From Cecembia calidifontis (GTDB lineage: Bacteria; Bacteroidota; Bacteroidia; Cytophagales; Cyclobacteriaceae): a DNA stretch of 64,000 bases. Position 1 is the stretch's first letter. Each line of letters begins with the position of its first letter. The stretch spans positions 62,001 through 126,000 of the forward strand of contig NZ_SGXG01000001.1 in assembly GCF_004216715.1 (NCBI RefSeq), in the 5' to 3' direction. Position numbers and translations under genes: made by a program. The notes beneath the pieces are model-generated. The model made no database searches and was not told the origin of the DNA. It saw only the letters and a list, made by a program, of their open reading frames with translations. Below, in pieces: positions 20,321-30,400 of the stretch.

Positions 20321-20587
20321 AACCCCTAAAAGCTGCAATCTGGGTTAAGTAAAGATTGGAACAGTTATCCAATCCTCCGGGCCAAAGATATCCCTGAAGT
20401 CGAAGTATATGTCATCAACAGGCCTGAACTACCTCCTTTGGGTGCAGGGGAAGCAGCCCAAGGACCAGTGGCAGCAGCCATAGCCAATGCTGTATTTGAT
20501 TGTACCGGAACAAGGGTTAGGGAATTGCCAATTACAGCCGAAAAGTTTGAAAGATAGAAAGAGGTCTCAAAAAAAACTCAAAGGTTA

Positions 20588-20619
20588 AAAAAAGTGGCTG
20601 CCTTCCGACAGCCACTTTC
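20588..20619 (-). terminator. Terminator of rpsA
   Basis: A 10-bp stem AAAGTGGCTG/CAGCCACTTT with an 8-nt loop is followed, on the minus strand, by seven T. It lies just after the rpsA stop codon and also separates it from the broken hydroxylase gene coming from the other side. Confidence 0.85.
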
Positions 20620-20661
20620 TAAATTATGTAAAATCGAGTCTAGACTCTCGCTTCTAGCTTC

Positions 20662-22434
20662 TTATTTCTTTCCGCCTTCCATCTTCTCTTTCAACTCCGC
20701 CAAAGCATCGATATCACCAAGGGTGGATTTCTCAGCAGCAGCAGGAGCATCAGCAGGGGCAGCAGCGGCTTTCTTAGCCTTTTTAGGCGCAGCAGCAGGC
20801 TTAGCTTCTTCTTTGAAAGTAGCAGTGTGGGAAAGTACGATTCTCTTATCGTCTTTGGAGAACTCGGTCACTTTGAAGTCCAAAGCTTCACCAACTTCTA
20901 CAGAAGAACCGTCTTCTTTTTCCAAGTTTTTGGAGGTAGCAAATCCTTCAAGACCATAAGGCAATTCAAGAACAGCACCTTTGTCGTTTTTGGAAACTAC
21001 AGTACACTTGTGAACAGAACCTACTGGGAACACGGTCTCAAAAGTATCCCAAGGATTCTCTTCCAACTGCTTATGACCCAAAGCAAGTCTTCTATTCTCT
21101 ACATCAAGTTCCAAAACAACCACATCCAATTCATCTCCTACTTTCACAAACTCGGATGGATGCTTGATTTTCTTGGTCCAAGAAAGGTCAGAAACGTGTA
21201 CCAATCCATCGATACCTTCTTCCAATTCAAGGAACAAACCAAAGTTGGTCAAGTTTCTTACCACACCTTTGTGCTTGGTGCCTACAGCATATTTGGTCAT
21301 CATGTCGCCCTTAGTCCAAGGATCTTCGGTCAATTGCTTGATGCCCAATGACATTTTTCTTTCGTCCTTGTCCAAAGTCAACACTACCGCTTCAATTTCG
21401 TCACCAACTTTCACGAAGTCTGCTGGGTTTCTCAAGTGCTGGGACCAGCTCATTTCAGAAACGTGGATCAAACCTTCAACTCCAGGAGCCAATTCCAAGA
21501 AAGCACCGTAGTCAGCTACGTTAACAATTTTGCCTTTAACCCTAGATCCCACTTCCAATTCAGCAGAAAGAGCATCCCAAGGATGAGGCGTAAGCTGCTT
21601 CATACCCAAAGAAATTCTCTTCTTGTCGTCATCAAAGTCAAGCACAACAACTTGAACTTTATCATCCAGATGAAGTACCTCTTCAGGATGGTTGATTCTA
21701 CCCCAAGAAATATCAGTGATGTGCAATAGACCATCTACACCACCCAAATCGATGAATACACCGAAATTGGTCATGTTTTTGATCACGCCTTCCAATACCT
21801 GACCTTTCTCAAGGTTATTCAGGATCTCAGCTTTTTGCTTCTCAAGATCCTTCTCGATCAAGACTTTGTGAGAAACTACTACGTTATCGTTGGTATGGTT
21901 GATTTTTACCACTTTCACTTCCATCTTTTTACCTACATAGACATCAAAGTCTCTGATAGGCTTCACGTCAATCTGAGAACCCGGCAAGAAAGCTTCCACA
22001 CCATAGATGTCCACGATAAGACCACCTTTGGTTCTTCTTTTCACCAGACCTTCGATTACTTTATCATTAGCCAGGGCGTCTTCGATATCACTCCACGCAC
22101 GTACCATTCTGGCTTTCTTTCTGGAAAGCACCAACTGGCCCAATGCATTTTCCTGCTCTTCGATGAAGACTTCAACTTCATCTCCGATTTTAAGGTCAGG
22201 AAGGTCACGGAATTCTGAGGCAGGAACTAATCCATCAGACTTGAAACCGATGTTGATGATAACGTCTTTATCATTGATTCCCACAACAGTACCTTTGATC
22301 ACTTCTTTTTCAGTGATTTCATTCAAAGTTCCTGCATAAAGAGCCTCCATTTCAGCTCTTTTGTCTTTGGAATAGCCTTCACCAAATCCTCTGGTGTCGA
22401 AATCGTCCCAGTTAAACTCTTTTTGTTTTGACAT
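20662..22434 (-). CDS. rpsA: 30S ribosomal protein S1
   Basis: S1 binds mRNA and brings it to the 30S subunit; in Bacteroidota, which rarely use Shine-Dalgarno pairing, it is expected to be especially important. Six S1 (OB-fold) repeats are visible in the 590 residues. They begin near VIKGTVVGINDKDVIINIG, VIEGLVKRRTKGG, VLEGVIKNMTNFGVFIDLGG, RVKGKIVNVADYGAFLEL, KHKGVVRNLTNFGLFLELEE and VHKCTVVSKNDKGAVLEL. A tail rich in Ala, Lys and Pro (about 545-575) follows. The N-terminus (MSKQKEFNWDDFDTRGFG) fits Bacteroidota S1. It is a single-gene unit with a structured leader upstream and a strong terminator downstream. Confidence 0.97.
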   Translation of the reverse strand: MSKQKEFNWDDFDTRGFGEGYSKDKRAEMEALYAGTLNEITEKEVIKGTVVGINDKDVIINIGFKSDGLVPASEFRDLPDLKIGDEVEVFIEEQENALGQLVLSRKKARMVRAWSDIEDALANDKVIEGLVKRRTKGGLIVDIYGVEAFLPGSQIDVKPIRDFDVYVGKKMEVKVVKINHTNDNVVVSHKVLIEKDLEKQKAEILNNLEKGQVLEGVIKNMTNFGVFIDLGGVDGLLHITDISWGRINHPEEVLHLDDKVQVVVLDFDDDKKRISLGMKQLTPHPWDALSAELEVGSRVKGKIVNVADYGAFLELAPGVEGLIHVSEMSWSQHLRNPADFVKVGDEIEAVVLTLDKDERKMSLGIKQLTEDPWTKGDMMTKYAVGTKHKGVVRNLTNFGLFLELEEGIDGLVHVSDLSWTKKIKHPSEFVKVGDELDVVVLELDVENRRLALGHKQLEENPWDTFETVFPVGSVHKCTVVSKNDKGAVLELPYGLEGFATSKNLEKEDGSSVEVGEALDFKVTEFSKDDKRIVLSHTATFKEEAKPAAAPKKAKKAAAAPADAPAAAEKSTLGDIDALAELKEKMEGGKK

Positions 22435-22556
22435 AATATTGATTAACCCTGATTTTCAACAATCCTAGGGTCATCGGATTGAGGTTTTTTAGTGAATAAT
22501 AAAGTCCCTGATTTTCAAGCCAGGACCCCCGTTCACCCGAACGGACTGCAAAGGTA
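22435..22556 (-). promoter_or_regulatory. rpsA -7 element and structured leader
   Basis: On the minus strand TACCTTTG (22556-22549) matches the TAnnTTTG -7 box; the -33 element is poor. The leader of about 110 nt contains a hairpin CCGTTC-GGGT-GAACGG and two copies of TTGAAAATCAGGG (22518-22506 and 22459-22447). Each copy can pair its CAGGG/AGGG with an upstream CCTG/CCCT. The repeated stem pattern suggests binding of S1 itself, as known for autoregulated ribosomal protein genes, but this is inference. Confidence 0.55.
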
Positions 22557-22623
22557 AGGAATTTTCAAAATATAAATAAAGAGTTGAGAAATTTATCCCA
22601 ATTTCAAAAAAGGGAGAACAATA

Positions 22624-23948
22624 CCGTCCTAAATAAAATATGAGAGGTCTGGTTTTTTGCCCAAAATAGCTATTTTGGGTTTGCACCAAAAAACATAAAC
22701 CTCCCATGAGTAATATTACATTGTTTTCTCAGATTATTAAAAAAATCGAGCGTTCAATTTTCAAGAAACTGGTTGAAGAGAAGCAAACGGACAAGGGCTG
22801 CAAAGGCTTTGACAGCTGGACGCATTTGGTTTCCATGCTTTTTTGCCATTTTGCCAAAAGTACTTCTGTAAGGGATATTTCAAACGGCCTGCGTTCGGCC
22901 ACGGGGAACCTCAACCATCTGGGGATTGCCAAGGCACCATCCAAGTCCAGTATCAGTTATCAGAACAAGCGCAGGGACTCTGACCTGTTCAAGGAGCTGT
23001 ATTACGGGCTTCTGAAGCATTTAGGACAGCAGGCGTCCCTGAGCAGGGTAAAACTACGGATCAAGGCTCCCGTCTATCTGCTCGACTCCACGGTGGTAAG
23101 TCTTTGCCTTTCGATGTTTGACTGGGCAACCTTCAGGACCAAAAAGGGTGCTGTAAAGATGCATACGCTTCTGGACTATGACGGGAAACTCCCTGTTTAT
23201 GTGAATATTACAGAAGGAAGTATGGCAGACAATAAAGGCGCTTATGATATTCCTTTGGAGAAAGGATCCGTTATAGTGGCGGACCGCTATTACAATGACT
23301 TTCCGATGCTCAACATTTGGGACAGCAAGGGGGTCTTTTTCGTCATAAGGCACAAGGATAACCTTAAGTTCAGCACAATCAATGAACGTCGACTCCCTGA
23401 AAATACTGCACAGGAAGTACTGATAGACGAAGAAATTGAACTGGTAAACCCGCAGTCAAAAGTGAAGTACCCCGGAAAACTCAGAAGAGTGGCTGTATGG
23501 GACGAAAAAAACCGACAGACCGTCGAACTGATTACCAATAACTTCAAATGGTCAGCAAAGACAATCGGTGATCTTTACCGGTGCCGATGGGAGATTGAGA
23601 TCTTCTTCAGGGACATCAAGCAGTTACTCCATATCAAAACCTTTATCGGAACATCGAAAAATGCCGTGATGATCCAGATATGGACCGCGCTGATCACCAT
23701 TCTGCTCCTAAAAGTGATGAAGGCAACCGCTAAATTCGGATGGCATCTGTCCAATCTGGTTGCATTTATCAGACTGAACATATTCGTTAAAATAGAGCTG
23801 CAAAAGTGGCTGGACAAACCCTTTGAAGACCATGAAAAACCTCCTCAAAAAAGCCAACAGGGGGTTCTATTTCCGGATTACAGATAAAATCACAATAGAA
23901 ATTGCAGAAACACAGCTAAACATCTGTCTTGTAAATTATTTAGGACAG
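22624..23948. mobile_element. IS4-type insertion sequence, about 1325 bp
   Basis: The ends match as imperfect 13-bp inverted repeats: CCGTCCTAAATAA at 22624-22636 and its complement at 23936-23948, one mismatch. I could not identify a target duplication. It sits just upstream of the rpsA promoter and interrupts no visible gene. A 20-bp perfect palindrome (22660-22679, CCCAAAATAG/CTATTTTGGG), inside a larger imperfect inverted repeat, lies immediately before the transposase start and could hide it in read-through transcripts. Confidence 0.8.
22706..23887 (+). CDS. IS4-family transposase (DUF4372 type)
   Basis: The 393-residue DDE transposase has an N-terminal region with SWTHLVSMLFCHFAKSTSVRDI, catalytic Asp in YLLDSTVVSLCLSMFDWA and IVADRYYNDFPML, and the YREK-type signature LYRCRWEIEIFFRDIKQL (about residues 289-306). 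It is close to the transposase at 41132-42385 in domain plan but clearly a different element. Complete, with no frameshift. Confidence 0.9.
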   Translation: MSNITLFSQIIKKIERSIFKKLVEEKQTDKGCKGFDSWTHLVSMLFCHFAKSTSVRDISNGLRSATGNLNHLGIAKAPSKSSISYQNKRRDSDLFKELYYGLLKHLGQQASLSRVKLRIKAPVYLLDSTVVSLCLSMFDWATFRTKKGAVKMHTLLDYDGKLPVYVNITEGSMADNKGAYDIPLEKGSVIVADRYYNDFPMLNIWDSKGVFFVIRHKDNLKFSTINERRLPENTAQEVLIDEEIELVNPQSKVKYPGKLRRVAVWDEKNRQTVELITNNFKWSAKTIGDLYRCRWEIEIFFRDIKQLLHIKTFIGTSKNAVMIQIWTALITILLLKVMKATAKFGWHLSNLVAFIRLNIFVKIELQKWLDKPFEDHEKPPQKSQQGVLFPDYR

Positions 23949-23995
23949 CATTGAAGGGAGAATGGAAAAAGCGAAGTTTAGAAAGGGCTCCCCAG

Positions 23996-24086
23996 CTTCT
24001 CGAAATTTGCAATTTCAGGAAGATTTAAAATGGAATTACAATCCTAATTTCATAAACCCGCTTCTCGAAATTTGCAATTTCGAGAA
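23996..24086. repeat. Two copies of a short palindromic repeat
   Basis: CTTCTCGAAATTTGCAATTTC occurs at 23996-24016 and again at 24061-24081. The second copy forms a near-perfect hairpin (TTCTCGAAATT-TGC-AATTTCGAGAA), while in the first the 3' arm has two changes. The pair lies between the IS4-type element and the end of the efflux operon. It looks like a REP-type dispersed element and may also help end the RND transcript. Confidence 0.6.
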
Positions 24087-24119
24087 TAGATAAATCTAAC
24101 ACCATCAAAAAAAAAACGC

Positions 24120-27100
24120 TCATCTCCTTTTCTTCCACAAAAACACCGGCAAAGCCAAAAACACCCCTACAACACTAAATACCAATCCACCGATAGTTCC
24201 GATAGCCAAAGAAAACCAAAAAATCTCATTCTGCCCTTCCATGATAAAAGGGATCAGTCCAAAGCAGGTAGATAATATCGTCAACATGATGGGAACTGCC
24301 TTTCCCGCTACTGCTTTGAGTATATTCCTGTTGTACAGCCCTTGCCTTCGGTTATTCAGGTCATTGACAATAAAGATAGCTGCATTTACCGCTAAGCCTC
24401 CCAACATTACGAAGGCAGCATAACCGCCCTGATCAAAATAGAAATCAAAAAGGGAAAAAATCAAAAACAGTCCAATAAAGGAAATAGGGATTATCAAAAT
24501 GATGTAAAAAGGCTGTTTGAGATTTTCAAACAATACCGAGGTTATAAAGAAGATCCCTACTATCAACACCAAAATCAAGCTGTATTGCCTTTTGGCTTTT
24601 TCCCAATTCCAGGACCAGGTTTCCTTGGAGGCTGAGTAACCTATAGGCATCGTGGCCTTCATTTCTTCCAGGACCTCGTCCAGGTATTCATTGCCGAATT
24701 TGGCGGACCCCATATATTCGAATGCAACCAACCGGATGTATTGCCTGTCTTCTTTATGTAAGGCATTGGTAGTGGATTCCTTACTCAAAGAACCAAAATT
24801 ACTGACTTTGAAAATACGGTCCTCTCCTGTGATCAAACTGTTGGATTCGAGGTCATATTTAGAGTATTTTTCAGAATCCTTTTCTCTTACTACCAGGGCA
24901 AAGTTTTTATCATCCATGGTCAAATACACCGATGGCGAAGTTGGCTTGGAAACATCATTTAGGGCCGATATTACCTGGTATTGATTTGTACCCCCAAGTG
25001 CCATACTACCCTGATCCAATCGAAGGACATATTCCTCTGTCTTTTGTTCATTCCAACTCAACCGCTCATTGGTATTGACTTCCTGAATCCTTCGGTGCCG
25101 CAAAAGTTTTTCCGCCAAAATCTCAGATTGCCTTTCCAGTTCATCATAATTATACCCTTTCATCGTGACCCTGAAAGATGGAATTCCCTCTCCCCCAGCC
25201 CCGGTAAAAAAACCTTGCCCTACCCCAAAAATCGTCCATCTGGCGCCGGACCAATCCGTGGACTTGACCGATAGCCTTCCTTTCAACTGGTAAGGTAAGG
25301 CTGATTTTTCATAGGCTTCTTTGAAAGTAATCACAATCTGGGCATACTGCCCGGATTGTACCCAGGTCACAAACTGATCAATACCCTCAACTCCTTTGAG
25401 GAAACCCTCAAATTCCCGCATGATAAAATCCATCTGATCCAGGGTATTGCCAAAAGGCAACCTGGCAGTGACATATAAGCGGGTTTTCTCCGCTTCCCGG
25501 TAGGAAGATTTTTCAAACACTCCACGGACAAACATCCTCAAAGAACCGCCCAGGTACCTGTCCACATGAGGCCGGATATCTTCCTGATACAAGGTGCTGC
25601 CAATGGTCTTATTGTACCATTCCTGACCCTCCCATTTATTAGGCAAGAAGAATATGGGAGTTCCAAAAAGCAAAATCAGCAGGACAATAAAAGACTTTCT
25701 GAAATTGGCAATAAAACCAATTCCGTTTTGGAAAGCACGGAATCCTCTTACCCTTTTTCTGAGTTGAGGAACGGTAAGCACCCTGCCTTTTTTAGCTTTC
25801 TCTCCAAAGAGCAACTGGTACATGGCCGGGGTAAAAAGCAAGGCTACCAATAAAGATACTGCCAGCATCACGGCCACTACCACAGAAAATTCAGTGAGGT
25901 TTTTACGGTCTTCCTCCGGCAAGAAAAACACGATCATCAAAGCCGCAATCGTCGTCAAAGAAGCAGCCAACAAGGCAAGAAATACCTTCCTGTTTTTGTG
26001 CTTATGGAGGTGATCGATCATGATGATGGCATTATCCACGATCAATCCAAAAGAAATGGTCAATCCTGCCAAAGAATACAGGTGGATATCTACTTGAAGC
26101 AAGTATAAAATGATCCCGGTAATACTCAGATTCACCACTATACCTAGGAAAAGAATACTCAGGTAACGCAGGTTCCTGTTCATCAAAAAGATAAACACAA
26201 TCAGAATCAGGATAGAAAGACCGGATCTTTTGTAAATCTTATTGAGTTCCTTCTCCAGAAATTCCGTATCGTCATTTTCCAGACGCACCTCAAATCCTGC
26301 AGGCAGCAGGTCCTTGGCCTGTTCCACGGCAGCTTTAATATTTTTGGCCAAGAGGACCTTATTGACCCCATCACGGTTGATAATGGAAAGGGTAACGGAA
26401 TTATTGCCATTGATGCGGTAGTAAGACGTGGCTTCTGCCTCTTCCAAGGTCAGTTGGGCTATATCTTTCAAAAAAACTTCCTTTCCATCACGGGTGGTGA
26501 CGAGAAGGTTTTCCAATTGGCTGAGGGTATTCAGGGAACGGTCCACCTGAATGAAGAGGGTTTCTTCCCTATTGGTCAGCACTGCCCCGGGATAAGACCT
26601 ACCAAAGGCTCCCCTTATGGCAGACTCTAAGTCCTGTTTGTTCATCTTAAGCGCCTGCAACTTTTTAATGTCATAGGTGACAAATAGCTGCAAATCATTG
26701 GCGCCGCGGATGGTCACTTCTTCGATTTCTTCAAAACGGTTGAGCGTGGATTTGAGCACATCCTCTGCAATTTTTTTGATCTCAAAAGAAGCAAAAGGAC
26801 CATTGACTGAATAGGTCAGGATAGGCGTTTTCTGATCAGTCCTCCTTTCCTCCGACTGGGTTACCAAGGGGTAGGAAACCTTGGAATCCAAGGAGGGGTA
26901 CACTTGACGGATGATGGAAGCCACCTCAAATTTCTTGAAATCCATATCCGTTTTTTTATCAAAACGCAGGGTTATGGCCCCCCTGTCATAATTGGATACA
27001 GAGTTGATCTTTTTGAGGTCAGCCAATTGGGAAAGTGCCCCTTCCAAAGGGGAAGTGGCCAGTTTTTCCACCAATTCAGGGCTGGACCTTGGCACAGCAT

Positions 27101-27221
27101 AACTCACCGTCAATACCGGTTCCCGCTCCCGTGGATTAAGATCCACAGAAAGCCTTGGCACCAAGGCAAAGCCGATGATGCTGAGTACAATGAACGCTAT
27201 GATGATCCTGAATGGTGACAT
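24120..27221 (-). CDS. RND-family efflux permease (second of two)
   Basis: This inner-membrane proton-driven pump subunit of the AcrB/MdtBC superfamily has 1033 residues. One helix lies at the N-terminus (FRIIIAFIVLSIIGFALVPRLSVDLNPREREP), a periplasmic domain follows, then a helix bundle with GLTISFGLIVDNAIIMIDH (about residues 387-405, holding the conserved Asp of the proton relay in helix 4). The second half repeats the plan with GGLAVNAAIFIVND. Asp is present once in helix 4 (IVDNA). It follows the other permease gene after a 204-bp gap that contains a dispersed repeat. Two different permeases with one adaptor suggest a heteromeric pump as in MdtBC; substrate unknown. Confidence 0.9.
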   Translation of the reverse strand: MSPFRIIIAFIVLSIIGFALVPRLSVDLNPREREPVLTVSYAVPRSSPELVEKLATSPLEGALSQLADLKKINSVSNYDRGAITLRFDKKTDMDFKKFEVASIIRQVYPSLDSKVSYPLVTQSEERRTDQKTPILTYSVNGPFASFEIKKIAEDVLKSTLNRFEEIEEVTIRGANDLQLFVTYDIKKLQALKMNKQDLESAIRGAFGRSYPGAVLTNREETLFIQVDRSLNTLSQLENLLVTTRDGKEVFLKDIAQLTLEEAEATSYYRINGNNSVTLSIINRDGVNKVLLAKNIKAAVEQAKDLLPAGFEVRLENDDTEFLEKELNKIYKRSGLSILILIVFIFLMNRNLRYLSILFLGIVVNLSITGIILYLLQVDIHLYSLAGLTISFGLIVDNAIIMIDHLHKHKNRKVFLALLAASLTTIAALMIVFFLPEEDRKNLTEFSVVVAVMLAVSLLVALLFTPAMYQLLFGEKAKKGRVLTVPQLRKRVRGFRAFQNGIGFIANFRKSFIVLLILLFGTPIFFLPNKWEGQEWYNKTIGSTLYQEDIRPHVDRYLGGSLRMFVRGVFEKSSYREAEKTRLYVTARLPFGNTLDQMDFIMREFEGFLKGVEGIDQFVTWVQSGQYAQIVITFKEAYEKSALPYQLKGRLSVKSTDWSGARWTIFGVGQGFFTGAGGEGIPSFRVTMKGYNYDELERQSEILAEKLLRHRRIQEVNTNERLSWNEQKTEEYVLRLDQGSMALGGTNQYQVISALNDVSKPTSPSVYLTMDDKNFALVVREKDSEKYSKYDLESNSLITGEDRIFKVSNFGSLSKESTTNALHKEDRQYIRLVAFEYMGSAKFGNEYLDEVLEEMKATMPIGYSASKETWSWNWEKAKRQYSLILVLIVGIFFITSVLFENLKQPFYIILIIPISFIGLFLIFSLFDFYFDQGGYAAFVMLGGLAVNAAIFIVNDLNNRRQGLYNRNILKAVAGKAVPIMLTILSTCFGLIPFIMEGQNEIFWFSLAIGTIGGLVFSVVGVFLALPVFLWKKRR

Positions 27222-27235
27222 TTTTGTTTTTGACT

Positions 27236-27300
27236 ATTAGAAGCGAGAGGCGAGAAGTTAGAATCAAGAGACAAGAAGCAAGAAATAAGACTTATTTCGA
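27236..27300. repeat. Purine-rich dispersed repeat between the two RND permease genes
   Basis: The stretch is built of variants of GAAGCGAGAGGCGAGAAG and AATCAAGAGACAAGAAGC. Related sequence occurs at 55988-56054 after sbcC and, on the other strand, around 20637-20660 next to rpsA. Repeats of this kind look like dispersed non-coding elements. The rest of the gap (27301-27425) shows nothing recognisable. Confidence 0.55.
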
Positions 27301-27425
27301 TTTCAGACTGCCAACTTCAACCTATCTAAATAAATCCTTCAAATCCTTCAATTTCTCAATGTTTCAAAAACTCCTAAAATCTCCCTGCTTGGCACATTGT
27401 ATTTAGTACATGGCACTTCAATGTA

Positions 27426-30400
27426 TCATGTCTTGAGTCTTGTGTCTAATTTCTTGTGTCTAACTAAAAACCAATACGCCAAAGGCACAAAGTACAATGC
27501 CGTAAAGGTACCTATCGTCAGACCACCGATGACTGAAAAAACCAGTGGCCGCTGCAAATCCGCTCCTAATCCTGAACTGAACACCACGGGCAACAAAGCC
27601 AGAATAGTTGTTACAGAAGTCATCAAGATAGGTTTCAACCTGATTTCCCCCGCTTCAAACAAGGCCCTGTCCAAGGCCTCCTTACCGGAGAGTGTAGAGG
27701 CATATTTGATTCTCAACCGGTTGATGGTATCTATTTTTAAGATGGCATCATTGACCATGATGCCCAACATCACTACCAAACCAATCGCCGACATGACATT
27801 CAAACTTGTTCCTGTGAGCAAAAGCACCAAAAAGGCCCCGGCTATACCCAAGGGAAGGGTGAAAATCACAATCAAAGGCTGTACAAAACTTTCAAACTGG
27901 GCTGAAAGGATAAAGTACAACAACAATACAGCCACCAACAAAACCCCTATCAATTCACGGATAGTCTCTCTGTCCTTGAAAAACTGCCCGAAAAAGGATA
28001 CGCTCAAATTCCTGTCTGCTCCCCAATTGAAAATAGCTGAATTGTATTTTGTGGGTTCAGCAGAAGTCAGTAGGACTGACTGATAAACGCCCCCTTTGTC
28101 TGCTGTGACAAACTTGTACTGATTTTCGTAGTCAAAACGGACAAAGTTATTCAGCACATATTCTGTCCCATCTTTACCCTTGATGGAATTATTCCTCAAG
28201 ATCGCTTCAAAATCCCTGCGCTCCGCACTGAGTTTGATGGGCGTGATTTCCCCAAACCTTTTGATATCGGTGATGGTATATGCTCCGAACAACCTTTTGA
28301 CCTGCTCCAAAAGGTCATTGGCCTGAATACCATATAAAGCCATTCGGGAGGGATCCAAGCGGAATACCACAGAGGCCTCCTTTTGCAGGCTTGGTCCCCG
28401 TTCAATGTCAGGGACAGGAAATTCCAATAACCAGGCATCCATTCGGTCTTCTTCCACCGGTCTTTTTGTCGTCAAATCCTTCCATCTCACTTCATAAAAG
28501 GGCAAATTGGAGGCAAAAAGCTGATCAAAAGCATTCGGAGCGTCAGAAATTTCTATGCGGGCATTGGGATAACCTGTTCTGAGCATGGATTGCAAGTGCG
28601 CCATTGCTTCAGTTTTGGCTGCCTGTGTTTCAAACAAGAAATACAGATGTGCTTCCTGCAAGGAGCTCTCCCCATCAAAAAGGATAAACTGTCTAACTCC
28701 AATATCTGCCTCTGCCTTTTCATAAGCCCCTTGCATACTTTCCAAGAGGGCCAAAACCCGGTTTTTGTTCTGCGCTACACCAATAGGCTCATTCCAGTCT
28801 ATCTTCACTACTGCATCAAATTTCTCAATGGGAGGCAATCCCTGAATCTGAAGTAAGTAAGCCAATGCTAGACCAGCCGGAATCAAAACAAGAAAGACCC
28901 CTAAACTGAAACCCCTTTTGGCAAATATCTTTACATAAAGGCCTTTGTATCCTTTCAATACGGCTTTGAAAAAACGACTGTCTTCTTCTGGCAATCCATC
29001 ATCCGACCGCTTTCGGAAGAAAAAATGATACAACATGGGCAGCAAAATAAAAGCCACCAATAGGGACACACCTAAGAAGGCCGCGACCGAAACTGCCTGG
29101 TCAAAAAACAAAGCCCCTGAAATTCCGCTCAAAAAAACCAATGGCACGAATACGGCAAGGGTGGTCAACACCGAACTGATCAAAGCGGACATCACTTCAT
29201 TTACCCCCTCAACACAAGCATCAAAGAGCGCCAACCCCTCCTTTCTCTTTCGGGTAATGTTGTCCAATACTATGATGGAATTATCAATCAGCATCCCCAA
29301 ACCTAAGGCCAGGCCGGAAAGTGAAATCACATTGATGGATAAGCCAAAGAAATAAAATACCAGGAAACTGATCAGAAGGGAAGAAGGTAGGGAAATACCG
29401 ATGATGATGGGCGTCCGGTAATTGCCCATGAAAATAAACAGGACCCCGAAAGCAAAAATCCCCCCAAACAACAAAGAAGTCTGCAGGTTACTGATGCCTG
29501 CATTGAGGAGAACCGACTGGTCCTGTGTCAGCGCAAAATCCACCTGCGGGTAATCCTCCCGAAAGATGTCTATGGCTTCATACACCTTGGGCAACAATTC
29601 ATTCATCTTCGCCGCCGCCTGCTTGTGCACGGTTATCACCAAGCCTTCTTCTTTCCCAAACAGGTGATACCCCATCACTTCATTGACCTCATATTGCACC
29701 TTGGCTACCCTGCCCAAATCAACAGTTACACCGTCCGGGGCAGTCACCGGCAACTTCATGATGTCCGCAGGATTATCTACCCTTGTTGCCAGACGAAGGT
29801 AGTAGCGGAACTGTCCATCTTCTACAGAAATTCCCGGCAGTTCTTCATTGCCAAATTGGATGGCATTGATCACATGGTCTTCTGACATGCCCAAGGCCCT
29901 TAGGGCAGCTTTATCGGGGCTGACTGTGATGATCCGCTCTTTTTTGCCGTTGATGTCCACCAAGGACACCCCCTCCAATTGCTCCAATCTCTTTTTGAGC
30001 ACATTTTCGGTCAAAAGACTGACTTCTGTGAAGTCAAAACCCGCTTTGGGAGTGACCTGTACACGCACAACGGGAATATCATTGGTATTTACCCGAATGA
30101 CCTGGGGCCGGCTGAGATCGGAAGGCAAGCTATTGGTGAGCCTGTCAATTTTTTCGTTGACCTCTATGTAAGCCAGGTCCATGGGCGTATCATAGTCAAA
30201 AACCAAGCGTACAGACCCTACTTCAGCACCCGCCTTGCTGTCCATATCCTCCAAGCCATTGAGTGTCATCAGGCTCTCCCGAATGGGGGAAAGCACATTC
30301 TGCTCAATCGCTTCAGGAGAGGCATTGGGATAATTGACCTTGATGACGATTTGTGGAACATCAATGGGAGGTAAAAGGGAAATAGGCAATGTTCGGAAAA

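Larger units (their letters stand above)
18267..20344. mobile_element. IS1634-like insertion sequence, 2078 bp, TTAA duplication
   Basis: The ends are 14-bp perfect inverted repeats (18267-18280 and 20331-20344, beginning CCCAGATTGCAGCT). TTAA stands directly on both sides (18263-18266 and 20345-20348), which I read as a 4-bp target duplication because its removal restores the host reading frame. It holds one transposase gene on the minus strand and a hairpin between that gene and the right end. The element looks intact and possibly recent. Confidence 0.9.
16253..20557 (+). pseudogene. Molybdopterin-binding large subunit of the hydroxylase, split by an IS1634-like element
   Basis: The gene begins at 16253 with a signal-like N-terminus (RRAFLRTTGHLLIGFNLF, then a Cys). 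It shows the aldehyde oxidase a/b hammerhead region (VKGDAHFVHDMRLPGMVHTR, about residues 220-239) and molybdopterin-binding segments (QGVYPLQATLADLF, GSGCYGHNGADDVSAEA). The frame is cut at 18266 by the insertion and resumes at 20345. If the element and one TTAA copy are removed, codons join as ...GILSKDWNSYPIL... in one frame, ending at TAG 20555-20557, for a product of about 740 residues, the usual length. The separated 3' part holds LPPLGAGEAAQGP, whose Glu is the catalytic base of this family. The 5' piece can still give a protein of 679 residues (to 18292) ending in IS-encoded residues, but it should be inactive. Confidence 0.85.

Noticed and set aside
22612..23960. GGGAGAA on both sides of the IS4-type element as a target duplication
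   Set aside because: The two copies are not at equal distance from the inverted repeats, so they cannot be a simple duplication.
27397..28083. Plus-strand open frame of 228 codons
   Set aside because: Antisense to the RND permease, with low-complexity Lys/Thr/Pro-rich composition typical of a shadow.
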